Below, piece after piece: positions 11,201-23,700 of a stretch of 64,000 nt of DNA. The notes beneath the pieces are model-generated. The model was not told the origin of the DNA and did not search any database. It was given only the letters and a program-made list of their open reading frames with translations. Position 1 is the first letter of the stretch. Each line of letters begins with the position of its first letter. This DNA is from Cannabis sativa (Eukaryota; Streptophyta; Magnoliopsida; Rosales; Cannabaceae). The stretch covers positions 47,688,429 through 47,752,428 of the forward strand of contig NC_083610.1 in assembly GCF_029168945.1 (NCBI RefSeq). Reading direction: 5' to 3'. A program made the position numbers and the translations under genes.

Positions 11201-11218
11201 TGGCGCCGTTGCCGGGGA
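11201..11218 (+). promoter_or_regulatory. tRNA-Asp primer binding site
   Basis: TGGCGCCGTTGCCGGGGA lies 6 bp after the LTR end. From knowledge of Athila elements, it is complementary to the 3' end of plant tRNA-Asp and primes minus-strand DNA synthesis. Confidence 0.88.
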
Positions 11219-11341
11219 GTTGTTTAAAGATTAATATTACACAAAATTATACTAACTTCTACTTTGGTATATTTTCTCTTGCTGAATTTCTAACCTTTCT
11301 CTTGCAAAACTGTTCTTATCTATTTCAAGTATTTTGAGTGC

Positions 11342-13737
11342 ATGCGCCACCAAGGGCAAGCAGCTGTATTACCCGTTGACCCTGAAATCGAGAAAACTTG
11401 TAGGAGAAACCGAAAGATCAAGAGGCAATCAGCAATTGCTGAAACATCAGAAATCATGGCTGCCAATGTAAATGCTAATGCTGCAAACAATGGAGGCAAC
11501 AACGGTAATAATGGTGGTGCCGTTGAAGATAAAGCTAATGGTCGTAGCTTGAGAGATTACATTTTCCCTACTCTTACGGGAGTGCAGTCATGTATCAGGC
11601 CATCGGCAGTGGATGCTAATAACTTTGAGATCAAGTCTGCCATACTTCAAATGGTGCAGTCCTCAGTTCAGTTTGGTGGCCTCCCTTCTGAAGATCCCAA
11701 TCTGCATCTATCAAACTTCATAGAGTTGTGCCAGACTTTCAAAGTAAATGGGGTTAGTGATGACGCCATCTGATTGAGACTGTTTCCTTTCTCACTCAGA
11801 GAAAGAGCCAAGAGTTGGTTAATTTCCCTGCCACCCAACTCTATTGCCACCCGGAATGACTTGGCAACGAAATTCTTGTCAAAGTTCTTTCCTCCAGCAA
11901 AGTCTGCCAAGCTGGGAGGAGAAATCAACAACTTCTGTCAGCAAGAAAACGAATCTCTCCATGAGTCTTGGGAGAGGTTTAAAGAGCTCATCAGAAAGTG
12001 CCCTCATCATAGTATTGAGAAGTGGATGCTGGTTCACAACTTCTACAACGAGCTGATTGGTAACACAAGAACACTTATAGACGCTGCAGCTGGTGGAGCA
12101 TTTAAGAGAAAAAGTGCGAATGAGGCTTATGATTTGTTGGAGGAGATGGCCCTAAACAATCAGCAGTGGTCAACTGAAAGAAGTCAAACTAAGAAGGTAG
12201 CTGGTGTGCTAGAGGTTGATGCCATTACAAAGCTGACAGCTCAAGTTAAGGCCCTAACAAAGCTGATCGCAGGGCAAGCTAAACAAGCCCAAGTTGTTTG
12301 TGAGATATGTGGAGGCAACCATCACTTTTCTGAGTGTCAGGCAGATGTGGATGACTTGCCAATGGATGAAGCAAAAGGCATTGGAAATTATTCGCAGAAC
12401 AACAATAATTATGGGTTCAACCAAGGAGGTAACCGAAGGAACAGTGGGTTCTATCAACAGAGAAATCAGAACCAAACTCAGAACCAACAGTATACTCAGC
12501 AACAAAGTTCTAGTGGAAATTTTGGTTTGCAGACAGATTTATTGCTACAATTTATGACTGAAACTAGATCTTCCATTAAAGATTTGCAGACTCAAATGGG
12601 GCAACTAACAACTCAGGTAGCAACCCGTCCTCAAGGAAATTTGGCTAGTACAACTGAAGTTAATCCTAAAGAAAATTGCAAGGCAATTACCCTGAGGAGC
12701 GGTAAGAAATATGATGGGCCTGAAATGGTACAACCAGTGGATGAAGAGATTAAAGATCAAACAACACCAACTCCAACATCATCAGATAAGAAGACTACCG
12801 ATAGTCCTGCGCGACAACAACAGTCTCCACCAATCAGTATAGATCATCATGTGAAGATACCTTATCCCAGAGACTCCGAAAGACCAATCTAGACAAGCAA
12901 TTCTCAAAATTTTTAGAGGTCTTTAAAAGATTACACATCAACATTCCTTTTGCTGAAGCCTTGGAACAAATGCCCCGTTATGTGAAGTTCATGAAGGAGA
13001 TATTGTCTAAGAAGAGAAAAATGGAGGACTATGAAACAGTGGCATTAACTGAGGAGTGTAGCGCCATTTTGCAAAAGAAACTACCGCCCAAGCTTAAAGA
13101 TCCGGGTAGTTTCAATATTCCATGCTCTATAGGGGGTTCGGTGGAAACTAAAGCTCTATGTGATCTGGGAGCAAGCATTAATCTAATGCCCTTGTCTGTC
13201 TTCAAAAGGCTAGGATTGGGAAAAGCAAAGCCCACAACTGTGACTTTACAACTGGCAGATCGTTCTTTGACTCATCCTCGTGGGATAATTGAAGATGTAC
13301 TGGTGAAGGTTGGTAAGTTTATCTTCCCTGCTGATTTCTTAATTCTTGATATGGAAGAAGATTCAACTATTCCCATTATTTTGGGAAGACCATTCTTAGT
13401 CACGGGCCGAGCATTAATAGATGTTCAAAAAGGAGAGTTAAAGTTGCGAGTGCAAGATGAAGAGGTCAGTTTTAATGTTTTTGCCCCAACTGACATTCCT
13501 ACCTGTTGCAAGATTGAGAAGGTGAAGGGTTCTTTTGTTAAAGCTGATAAGAAGAGAGCAAAGCCTAAAGAGAGACTTCGAACGATTCGTCGTCGTTGGA
13601 AAAGATTGATGTGTGGTAGTTCTGAAGGTGAACTTACTCTTGTGCAAAACTCTGGAATTAGCAACATTGGAGGTCAATTTTCTTCATTTGGTACAAGGAC
13701 CCTATTGGATGCAAGAGGTGGACTTGATCCAATTTGA
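11342..13737 (+). pseudogene. gag-protease of the Athila-like element
   Basis: Capsid-type gag followed by an aspartic protease. Gag starts at ATG 11342 with a basic, Asn-rich N-terminus, then the capsid region ([57 protein letters not shown]) and a Cys/His cluster CEICGGNHHFSEC near 12300. An in-frame TGA at 11771-11773 falls where Arg is expected (CGA to TGA), and a one-base frameshift lies near 12870. The C-terminal frame (12961-13737) carries the protease core CDLGASINLMP and the flap-side IILGRPFL. The frame ends without entering a reverse transcriptase. With two lesions this copy is not expected to make full-length protein. Confidence 0.85.
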
Positions 13738-15023
13738 AGCAGTATTGAGGCCAAACCCCTTCTGATGGGGGTTCAGGTAAGTCTTTCTCACCTTGAATAT
13801 AATATCTCATTGGGGACAATGTGAATCTTTAGTTTGGGGGAGGGATTTAAAAATTTTATTTTCTGCATTTTTAATTTCTGCTTTAATTTTCTGTTTTTAG
13901 TTAGGAATGGGCAAAAAGCTAGAAGATAATTGTGTCCTGCTGTTTATTGTAATGTGCTATGAAATTACAAAATAACTGTGTGCTTAATTCTGTTAACTCT
14001 TTGGATTAGTTTGGATGCTTGTATAACATGTGTAAGAATGCAATTTGATGATCTGTGAAATATGTTATAATTGTTTTACTATGGTTTGTGGTAAGATTGA
14101 CTGGATAGCTTAGAACTTACATGTCTTATTCTTTTGAGGCGAAATTCTTGACAACATTCAATAGGAATATGATTTAGGCATTTGTTGGATAGTTTGAGCC
14201 TTTCAATCCTACCATGAAATGATTATCCTTAGTTAACCCTCTTGAGCCTAAACCTGTTTTGTTCTTCACCTGTTGAACTGAAATATGTATCCACACTGTT
14301 AATTTTGTCCTCACTATTTTATCAAAGATATCATAAGCTATATAATTAGTTTGGGGGAGCAAAATACATGGTGTGAGAGAAGATAGAAAAAAAGAAACTT
14401 ACAAGATTGAGAAAAAAGAGATATGTGGTAAGATCAATATCACTGAAAAAATAATGAAAAAAATAGAAAAAAATAGAAAAAAAAAACATGATTCAAGAAA
14501 AATAATGAAATTCAGTGATGTTGGGAAAAGAAAGAAAATATTTTTCTCAATCATGGTTAGTTGTGGGAACAGTTTGGGAAATTCGAAATTAGAAGAAGCT
14601 TGTGGGTTATTTTTGTGCTTATGATATCTTTAGCCAAAATTGTTTTTCATTTTCCAAAAATCTAAGCTATACTTTCTAAACCTCAAAAAGTCCTATTGAT
14701 TCTGAAAGGATGTTGTCAACATTAGTGGAGAGAGGTAAGCATGCAAGCATATGAGTTATCGGGTAGTGGAATGGTTGAAAAGAGTAAAACCATTATAACA
14801 TTATTTCGATTGTGAAGTCATCTTCTGTTTATGCAGCGTGTGACAAACTGAGCATCTAAATTAATTGTTAGAGTTGGTGGAATTGAAATTCTAGTTTGAG
14901 CAGTGGAAGAAAACAGAACATGAGGCAGTAGTATTGTGATTATCTCATAGCGTAGTTAGTAGATTAGTCGTTAGTAGTATTTATCTTACTCGAGGGCGAG
15001 TAAGAATCTAGTTTGGGGGAATT
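13738..15023 (+). other. 3' non-coding internal region and polypurine tract
   Basis: About 1.3 kb without coding potential, including an A-rich stretch (14370-14520). It ends in GTTTGGGGGAATT (15011-15023) directly against the 3' LTR, which serves as the polypurine tract. Similar GTTTGGGGGAG phrases at about 13835 and 14350 look like echoes of the tract. Confidence 0.7.
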
Positions 15024-16218
15024 TGTTAGGCTAAAATTAGTCTAATTTTTGGGTCATATTTTCGGTTAGTTTTCACTCTTTGTTTCTAGTTTTAGGGCTA
15101 TTTTACGCTTGATTCTTTTGTTTCAGGTCTTCGGGTGTTTAAAGAAAGTATGTACAAGAATTGAGGACAAGTGGTGAAAGAATCGAGAAGAAAAACCAAA
15201 AATTGTGTCGCTGCCTGTTCCATTCGCGACGGGGAACATTCCAGTCGCGACGGGAACTGGCAGAGGAAATCTCGAAGTTTCAAAGTTTAACCCCGTCGCG
15301 ACGGGGGCATTGCCAGTCGCGACGGGGACCCCAGTTATGGGATTTTTGGGCAGTTTCGTAATTTCACAAATTTAAAGATGAGACTTGGTTTAAATAGAGA
15401 GAGTTCGTGAAAATTAGGGTTCATTCAGATTGGGAGCCCTAGAAACAAAGGAGGAGGCTAGAAGAGCGACTTGTGGCGACCCGGATCAATTGCTTCAACT
15501 AGTTCTTTCTCTTCTCTTTAATTTTTCTATGCTATTTTCTGTTTCAATGTTAATTATGGATTTGATTATGGATGTTTTGAACTAAACTCCTATTTAGGGA
15601 GGATGATGAATGTTGTTTTAAGTTTTTCCTAGTTAATGAATAATTGTCATTCCTCCATCTTGATTGTGAAATTATCTATATTTGTGCTTAATTTCATGTG
15701 TAAGATTGATCACCTTTTACATGTTTTATGATCTCAACTCAAAATCTGAAAAGTGAGAATTGAGAATGCTAAAATTGGATAATCTAGGTTTTGATGTGAA
15801 ACGAAAGTATTTGCATAGCCTTTGTGACATTTAGATTATTGCTTAATGCTGATTTCATGTTAGTTTAATTAAGAGATTAATTAGAGAATATGTGATTTAG
15901 AACCTAAAAGATCTGAAAAGAGTTAGGTTGATTTATAATCTGTTATTCACTTCAAGAAAAGGATAGCAATTAGGCATAAACGATTTGGTAAACTAACAAC
16001 AAGATTCTTCTCCCTATTTTCTCATCTTGATTAATATTCTTTTGTTATTTTAAGTTTCTGAATTATTTTATTGAATTCATAAAAAGTATTGATTTTCCAG
16101 ATAGAATCATAAGTATAATTTAGTGGTAGTTAATCCAATTCCTTGTGGTTCGACCTCACCTGTGTGAGTTTACTACTTGATTGCGTATACTTGCGTAGTG
16201 TTCATAATTTTTGCAACA
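15024..16218 (+). repeat. 3' LTR of the Athila-like element
   Basis: A 1195-bp copy of the 5' LTR. Here the CpG cluster (about 15218-15332) keeps intact CAGTCGCGACGGGG units that are partly mutated in the 5' LTR. Confidence 0.9.
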
Positions 16219-16255
16219 GCTACAACTGGCCATGAAATTCTAGCTGGTGGATGCA

Positions 16256-17104
16256 GACTTAGTTAATTGGTTTTAATTAATCAATTATAATTTTAAAATC
16301 AGACTATGTGTTATTTATGAATTTTCACTAAGTAAGGGCTTAATTGTGAAAAAAAGAGATATTGGGATTTATTTATTAATTATTAAGAGACTTTGTATGG
16401 TCTAATTAATATATAATATAAATGTTAATTTTATTTGATAATTAATTATAATTATAAATAAATAGTTTTGACATTTATAGGATTGAAATTAGAAAATATA
16501 GCATTATTGAAAGAAGAATAAGTGGTTAAAATAAAGTGGCAAAATTGTAACTAGAGAAGCCCATTAAGTGGCCAACCACTAGTGTGTAATTTTGCCTATT
16601 ATTTTATTCTTTTTTAATCCATATAATTCAATCCTAAACCCTAGTTGAAATACTATAAAAGGAACATGATGCTCTCATTCTCATCCAACACTTTCAACAT
16701 AGCAAATATAGTTTATAACTCTGTCAGATAACTAGTAGATGAGAGACACCTTCTATAGTGATTTCAAAACCTCCTTGATTGCTCTTCACCTATTCGCCAA
16801 TAGTGATAGAGTGCCATGCCCTCACATAGCAAGTCAAGTACTCAATCATAGTGTAGAAGATGGTGGTAACCAAACCGAAGGAGAGAAGGAGGTCAAGGCT
16901 CAGATCTTGTTATTACTCTGCGGCAAAAAGGAACAAGGGTTAGAAATCTGAGCGGAATGAGTCATATTATTCTGCTGCAGTCAATGTAAGGATTTATAAA
17001 CTCTTATGTGTTTAATTTCATCGTATTAGAGAAAATTCATATTTAGGGTGTTAATGAAACATACATGTTAGTAAATCTAGATTCTGGTAAAATAAATCCC
17101 AACA
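16256..17104 (+). repeat. 3' part of a copia LTR (truncated)
   Basis: From AGACTTAGTTAATTGG onward this follows the second half of the copia LTR seen at 31894-33816 in the same order (AGACTATGT, CACTAAGTAAGG, CAGATCTTG..ACTCTGC, GGTAAAATAAAT), ending CCCAACA. The first half is missing, and the Tat pol fragment stops at the same point, so one deletion removed both. It is more diverged from the other copia LTRs here than they are from each other. Confidence 0.8.
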
Positions 17105-17971
17105 CTTTAATACATTGTACTAATTTAACATAGGCAACAAATTTGATCTCTGGAAATTTCCAATGTACCCAAGTGCTTATGTATTTGTCTTAACAATGAA
17201 ATATTGAATTTTCACTTTACATACGATATTCATCACTCTTTACATGTCTGTTTTACTTGTTCACTATACTTGTCAATCGAAATTGTCAAAGTGAGCAAAA
17301 CAGCTCAAAAGGAAGAAGAAGAAGAAGAAGAAGAAGAAGAAGAAGAGAGGAAACATATATGACTATGAGAGGGACGCCTCTCTAAAAGGAATATCAGTTT
17401 TCTAGTATTCAAAATGTGCTCTAAGTGCCACGAATGTAGAAAAAGAGGTTAAGCGATGCCCAAGAGGCCACAAGGTCCCCTAATTAAATAATTACACAAT
17501 ATAAGGGGTTGAGTTCCGCCTAAGAGGCCACAAGCTCCCCCAATAAATTCTTAAATCCTAAAAAACGTTAAGCACAGCCTAAGGGCCACAAGCTCCCTTA
17601 TATCCAACGAGTAACTTATAAGAGGTCGAGGGTGCCCAAAGAGTCTATATTCCTTCAATAATAAGGTTACACTAGAAAAGAGATTGAGAAAGCCCAAGTG
17701 GAAAAAAGCTCCCTCAAGCAAAGTAAAAGATCATAAACGAGGTCAACAGAGCTCAAGAGGCTAACCCTCCCTCCACGTGACAAGTACCCACCATGAAAAT
17801 GGATAGAGATAGCACCTAAGAGCCAACACTCCCGCAAGAAGGGTCTAAACAAGAAGACCTCAAGGCATAAGCGTTAAAAGGGATAACTACGGAGCTGAAA
17901 GATGGGGTCAAAGCTCATCGGAGTTAGTCTACAAGAACACTTAAACAGATTCTTATAAACTAGGGGGCAAT
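17105..17971 (+). other. 3' internal end of a second Tat element
   Basis: Non-coding. It has a (GAA)n microsatellite at about 17312-17346, then degenerate repeats of a phrase like AAGAGGCCACAAGCTCCC (about 17460, 17525, 17585) of the kind found between integrase and the 3' LTR in Tat elements. It ends in the polypurine tract TAGGGGGCAAT (17961-17971) against the LTR at 17972. No integrase remains. Confidence 0.6.
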
Positions 17972-18950
17972 TGTTTATCCCAAAAATTAGCAAGGCTAAC
18001 TCTCGAGATTAGCCGACGCTTAACCAAAAGATCAACATATGTGCACCCAAAAGATCTCTTTGAATGTAAGGTTATGCATACCATGTGTTAACCCCAAAAA
18101 TCGACACTTATGATTTTAGAAACTTATCCAAGCACATCGAAGGTCGAACTCATGGTCGTCCATGAATGGAATGTTGGGGAGATGGGGAGATGAGGGTGAT
18201 GATGTTGGTGACTTGGGGGATGAGGAAATGAGGGTGGTGATGTTGGCGACTTGGGGAGATAGGGAGAGGAGGGTGATGATGTTGGCGACTTGGGGAGATG
18301 GGGAGATGAAGGTGGTTATGTTGGGGACTTGGGGACTTGGGGAGATGGGGAGATGAGGGTGGTGATGTTGGTAACTTAGAGAGAAGGGGAGATGAGGGTT
18401 ATGATGTTGGCAACTTGGCGACTTGGGGAGATGAGGGGTGGTGATGTTGATGACTTGGGGATATGAGGGTGATGATGTTGGCAACTTGGGGAGATGGGGA
18501 TATGAAGGCGGTGATGTTGGCAACTTGGGGAGATGGGGAGATGAGGGTGTTGATGTTGGCGACTTGGGTAGATGAGAGTGGTGAAGTAGGCGACTTAGAG
18601 AGAGAAAGCTGAGAGGGAAATGAGCAAGAAAGAGGTTATATGTGAATGAGGAAGTGGTTATGATTCTTCACTCAGTATGCATCAAGCATGCTTGTTCAAT
18701 GATCAACAATCACTGAATTTTTCCCTAAGTGTTAAACATAGAGTCGTTAGGCCAACGATCAAGAACGCAAGGCAAGAACGCAGGCGGGTACATGTCAGGG
18801 TACACCCATGATGCTTGCATGACCTGAGTACGAGTAGTGGATGCGCCACTACTACAAGCCCTGACATCCTGACCAAGGGTGCACAATAGCCACCACCTCT
18901 ACTACCCGGGACCACTTGACATCAAACAAAGGTACAAGGCGTAAGACTAC
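17972..18950 (+). repeat. Tat LTR, left part (split by copia-1)
   Basis: Begins TGTTTATCCCAAAAATTAGC right after a polypurine tract. At 18951 it is interrupted by copia-1 and resumes at 30002; ACTAC is duplicated at 18946-18950 and 30002-30006. The joined LTR would be about 1.27 kb. The left part carries a minisatellite. Confidence 0.75.
18166..18597 (+). repeat. About 39-bp minisatellite inside the Tat LTR
   Basis: Eleven or so tandem units built on ATGTTGGCGACTTGGGGAGA followed by TGGGGAGATGAGGGTGGTG, with unit lengths from about 31 to 47 bp. Length variants arise from gain or loss of the internal GACTTGGG and GATGGGGA pieces. The minus strand reads as a 135-codon Pro/Ser/His frame, which is only a reflection of the repeat. 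Confidence 0.88.
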
Positions 18951-20795
18951 TGTTGGGTTTTATGCCCTAAATAAAACTCTTTACAATCTGATTAGTAATC
19001 AATATAAGAAATTTGAAGTGATTTATGTTTGCATGAATTTTACATGCTAATGGTTTAATATGTTTATTACATTTACACACAAAATCAGTTAAATCCAGAT
19101 CATATGTTTATTCACAATTACAGTATCGTCAACACAGTGGAATGTGATTGTGATCATATGAATCAAAAGACTAAGTCCCTGTTTCATCAGTGTTTTGGAT
19201 TTACACTAATGTGATAATCAGCGATGATGTGTACTTACACTTGGAGTAAGTGTTATGTTCTTTCCAGGACATTAGTAAAGTATACAAGTTTCGAATGTAT
19301 GGAGTATACATTGGACTGGATCGATATTGCAACTTAGTTAAGATATTACAAACTTACCGTTATATCTTTCCAAGTCAATATCAGTAGTTGATATTAAGAT
19401 TAAAAGAATCTAAATCTTGATATGCTTAGGCTCAACTCAGGAGTACTATTCATGTTCTTTGATTTATTAGTTAAGCCTACTTTTGGGTTAGGGTGATACG
19501 TATATTTTGGGAACATGATAGTATGATTGAGTGGGAGTGCTGAACATAAATATGAAATCTATAGCTTCTACTGGTGTATAGAAGTCAAGTGATGATTCCC
19601 TTCGAGCTTAGCAAATAGAAGTAAATGGATGAGCTCTTGTTTAAGTGACTAATTCTTAGATCACTAAACATCATTTACAGGTAGCTAAGTGTTTTAAGGG
19701 GCAAAATACATTGAGGGGTGAGAACGGTAAAATTATCCCATCTCGATGTAAATCATCTATATAGAGGATCTTTGATCACAATAAGATTATAACAATGGTT
19801 AAAAGAGATAGCATATCTATATCGTGGAACATATAATATGCTCTATATAAGTCTGAGAGTGCAATTCTAAGTTCTAAGAGTGGATTCACTTATTGGAAGC
19901 TCAGCATATAGATCCATGGTCCCCAATCTAGTTGAGAACATACTGCTTGTAAGACTCAATAATTGATTCGTGATTAGTCAATTATAATTCTAAAGTTAGA
20001 CTATGTCTAATTTGTGAATTTTCGCTAAGCAGGGGCGAAAATTGTAAAGAAAAGAGATTCTAGGTTTATTTATTTATTAATAGACTTTATATGTCTAATT
20101 AATAATTAAATTAAATGACAATATTATTTAATAATCTATTTTAGTTATTAAATAATTAGTTTTGGCATTTAAATGGTTAGAATTGGAAAATTGGGGCTTT
20201 TGAGAAAATAGAAATAAAATTTGTGAAAACTGCAAAACCAAGTGGGGCCCATTACACACACCATGGCTGGCCACTTTATGTGGAATTTCTAATTGATATT
20301 TTCATTATTTTAATGCCAAATAATTCCTAACCTAAACCTAGTAGTTGCCTATAAAGAGAAAGTGATTGCTCAGTCAAAATCATAACTCTGAATAATCTTC
20401 TGACAGAAAATTCTCTCTTCAGAAAATTGAGCCTTACCTTTTCTATTCCTTGGCCGAACCTCTCTCTCTCTTTTCTTCTTCATAAAATTTCGAACCTTAG
20501 TGATAGAGTAAGTGCCCACACACAGCAAGTGGTAACTCAATCATAGATTGGAAGACTGTGAAGGATCACAAACAAAGAGAAGGACATTCGGGCTCAGATC
20601 TTGATAATACTCTGCGACAGAAAGGATACAAGGGTTAGAGATCTGAGTGGAAGGAGACATTAATTCCTCTGCATCAATGTAAGGTTTTCTTAACTTTATA
20701 TGTGTTTATTTTATCGTTTTAGAAAGTTCATATTTAGGGTGTTAAACAACATACTTGTGAGTAGATCTAAGATCCTGGTAAAATAAATATCCAAC
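18951..20795 (+). repeat. 5' LTR of copia-1
   Basis: About 1845 bp. It is shorter than the 3' LTR mainly because of a 43-bp deletion at about 19895 between two TTCA repeats. A likely TATA region is CCTATAAAGAGAAAG (about 20349). Confidence 0.9.
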
Positions 20796-23700
20796 TACTG
20801 GCCTCAGATCCATGGTAATTGATTTGCTTGCAAGAAATTTGAACTTTAAAACAATTGTTTGTTATTTGGATGGTTTCATGTTGTATTGAGTGTTATATGA
20901 TGATTGATTGATGTTTGTGAATTTTCGTGAAAAGTAATTGAAATTTTGTTTCTGGAATTATTTTTATTGGATAGTATGGAAAAAATTAAGCAAGTTACTT
21001 TTTTACAGAACTCAATTTCGATTTAATTTGAATTAGTTATGATTTTTTGAAGATTCGAAAAAAATCAGGGATGCTGCACTCACCCACGCGCGCGGACAGC
21101 AAGCATTCAGACAAGCAGCTCGACGAGCGCCTGTCTGAAGCCCCTTATGCGCGCGGAAATCCTGCACATCCCCCCCTTGCGCCGAGTTTTCTCGGCAGGC
21201 ACCTCAGTATGCGCGCGCGGACGTGTATGCACAGCATACCGTCCGTACAGCTCGCATTTTTTTTTTTCGTTTTTCTTCGATTTTTCATGATTTTTCATGG
21301 ATTTAACTTTCGATTTTTTGTGTAGTTTTGTATTTAGACATTTACTATTCATATTTCAATTCTAATTATCATAATTAAATTATTTAATTTTTTTTAATAT
21401 AATTCATGATATTAGTATAATTTGAATTTGAAAATAGTATGTATCTATCTTTTTGCTTAATTATTTATCTTATTTTTAAATTTGATTATATCTTATCTTA
21501 TTTTTAAATTTAAGGTCAGATATTAAATTTTTTAAATTAAATATTTTTTTTAAATAATTTTACCTTATTTAAATTTAAAATAAGATAACTATAATCATGA
21601 TATTTTAAATAAATGTAAGATATTTTGCTAACTTTTAAATTTTGTTATTTTATTTATTTAAATTAAATTTAAAATCTGAAAAAGATATTTATTTATCTTT
21701 TTTAATTTTTTATTTAATTTCTATTTATAAAATAACATTTAATTTTTAAAAGTAGTTAGCAAATTTTGAAATGATATTTAGGTTAGTTGACATCTAATTT
21801 TTCAAAATAATAGGTTTAATTTTAATTTTTTTTTATTAATAATTTCGAAATTAAATATAAATATTTTATTTTAATTTTTCGAAAATTATTTTTTTTATTT
21901 AATTATTTTATTATTTTTTTTTCAAAATTTAATTATTTAAAATTAAATAAATCCTACATCCAACTATCCAGCTAACCTTGTTGCAGGAGTATGTGGTTTT
22001 AGCTTGTTTGTATATTTTTTAAAACCTATTATTGCTTGATTGCAAATAGCCATGGTTAACTTGTTGACAGATCCAATGATCTGATTTTAACTCATGGCTC
22101 CCTTAGTCAAGTAAATAATTTGTAACAGGTAAAATCTACAATCTTCTTTCATCTCTGTATGACCTAGCAACATGATAGGATCCATCCAAATATATGCTTG
22201 TGTGAGCCTATATGTTTATTTTATTATATAGATGCATATAGGTTGTTGCTAAATAAAATGTCACACCCTGATAGATTTTATTTAGGTCCATTTAGTTTTT
22301 GGACTTATTCAATTAATAACAGTTATTTATATTAAGGTTAAATTCCTCTCTTTTGGGCCTTGTGTGAGAGTTGGGAGCCATAGAAGTGGGTACGACATAC
22401 TGAACCCATCACCCCCTTACATGAACTACCCCAATTGTAAAGGCTCATTTGCCTGATTTGAATAACTGTGCTAGGTTAATTATATTAGTTTGACCTAATA
22501 AAATTGAATTAGCAACATAATTAACTTATAAAATATATGAAAATTTATTTTCATTTTAATATTTTAAAGTTAATTTTAAGAAAAACACTTTTAGTTTTAG
22601 ATATTATTTTTAGACAAACTATTTGTATTTTTCTTGTATTTAATTAAATAAAGAATTTTAACTAACTAGATTCTTTCTGGAGCTTATTTAATTAAATATT
22701 CCTATTTAAGTTATAAATTGGTTATATATTAACTGATTTTTTTTATCTAACTTAAATTTGAATATTTTATTTAAATTTAAAATTATGTTGAGGAATTCTA
22801 GGCATTAGTTATTAAAGATTCTTAAGATATTTTTTAAGTTAGTTTTAAACTTAAAATGGAATATTTTTCAAATTAAGTGGTTACAACTTAATTTTTTTGA
22901 TATTTAATTAAATCAAAAAAAAAATATTTAAGTTCTAGATTTTTTCTATACAACTTAAATTAGATATTTTCAAATTTCTTGTTGAAAAGATACTTAGTCA
23001 AATAAGATATTTTCTAGATAGTTATTTCTAGACTACTTATTATTTCTAATATTTAAATAGGAAAATATTATACATTGTGAAATTAATTATTTAAATAATT
23101 AATTTTGGTAAAATTTAATTTAAGTATATTTTTCCTAGTATTAAACTAGAAATTAATAATTAAGCTTTCTCTACACTTAATTATTTATTTCTTGAATTTA
23201 ATACATTTAATTAAATTGAAAAATTTAAATATCTAAGTTGATTCTCATCATGATACTTAAATATTTATTTTTCATGACATTTAATTAAATAGAAAATTAT
23301 TTTTAGGTTGAAATTTAATTTTTCAACTTAAATTTAAATAATTTTCAAAATATATTTTTCTTTATTTTATTAATCAATTTCGAAATTACATTTTATTTAT
23401 GCAAGATGATTTTGAATTTATCTTAAAAAATAAATTAATTTGTAAATTAATTATTTATTTTAATTAATTCTTGGACCAACTTAAATCAATGATTTTTTCA
23501 TTTATTGATTAATTTAAAATAAATGAATTAAAATATATTATTAGAAATTGAATTAACTAGTCAAAAGAAAATCTAGATAGGTGATATTTTTGCTTGAAGT
23601 ATTTTTTCTAAGTATTTATTATTTTTAGTATTTTCGAAAATTTAGTATAGTTTTATACTTTATTTTTCAAAATACAATAAATATATTCTTATGAAAATTT

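Larger units (their letters stand above)
9998..16218 (+). mobile_element. Non-autonomous Athila-like gypsy element (gag-pro only)
   Basis: A complete LTR element of 6221 bp. The LTRs begin TGTTAGGC and end GCAACA (9998-11194 and 15024-16218). The 5-bp target duplication GCTAC lies at 9993-9997 and 16219-16223. Seven bases after the 5' LTR is TGGCGCCGTTGCCGGGGA, complementary to the 3' end of tRNA-Asp, the primer used by Athila/Tat lineages. Inside are gag and an aspartic protease (11342-13737), then 1.3 kb of non-coding DNA; reverse transcriptase, RNase H and integrase are absent. It would need an autonomous partner to move. The LTRs look nearly identical by eye, so the insertion is fairly young. 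Confidence 0.9.

Noticed and set aside
17445..17640. CRISPR-like spaced repeats (AAGAGGCCACAAGCTCCC)
   Set aside because: Plant genome, degenerate units and irregular spacing; typical Tat 3' non-coding repeats.
18116..18523. 135-codon minus-strand frame rich in Pro, Ser and His
   Set aside because: It is the reverse reading of the 39-bp minisatellite; no domain, and its repeats explain the open frame.
21047..21352. Two overlapping 80-90-codon frames over the GC-rich island
   Set aside because: Arise from high GC content in a non-coding leader; no domain and no conservation in copia-2.
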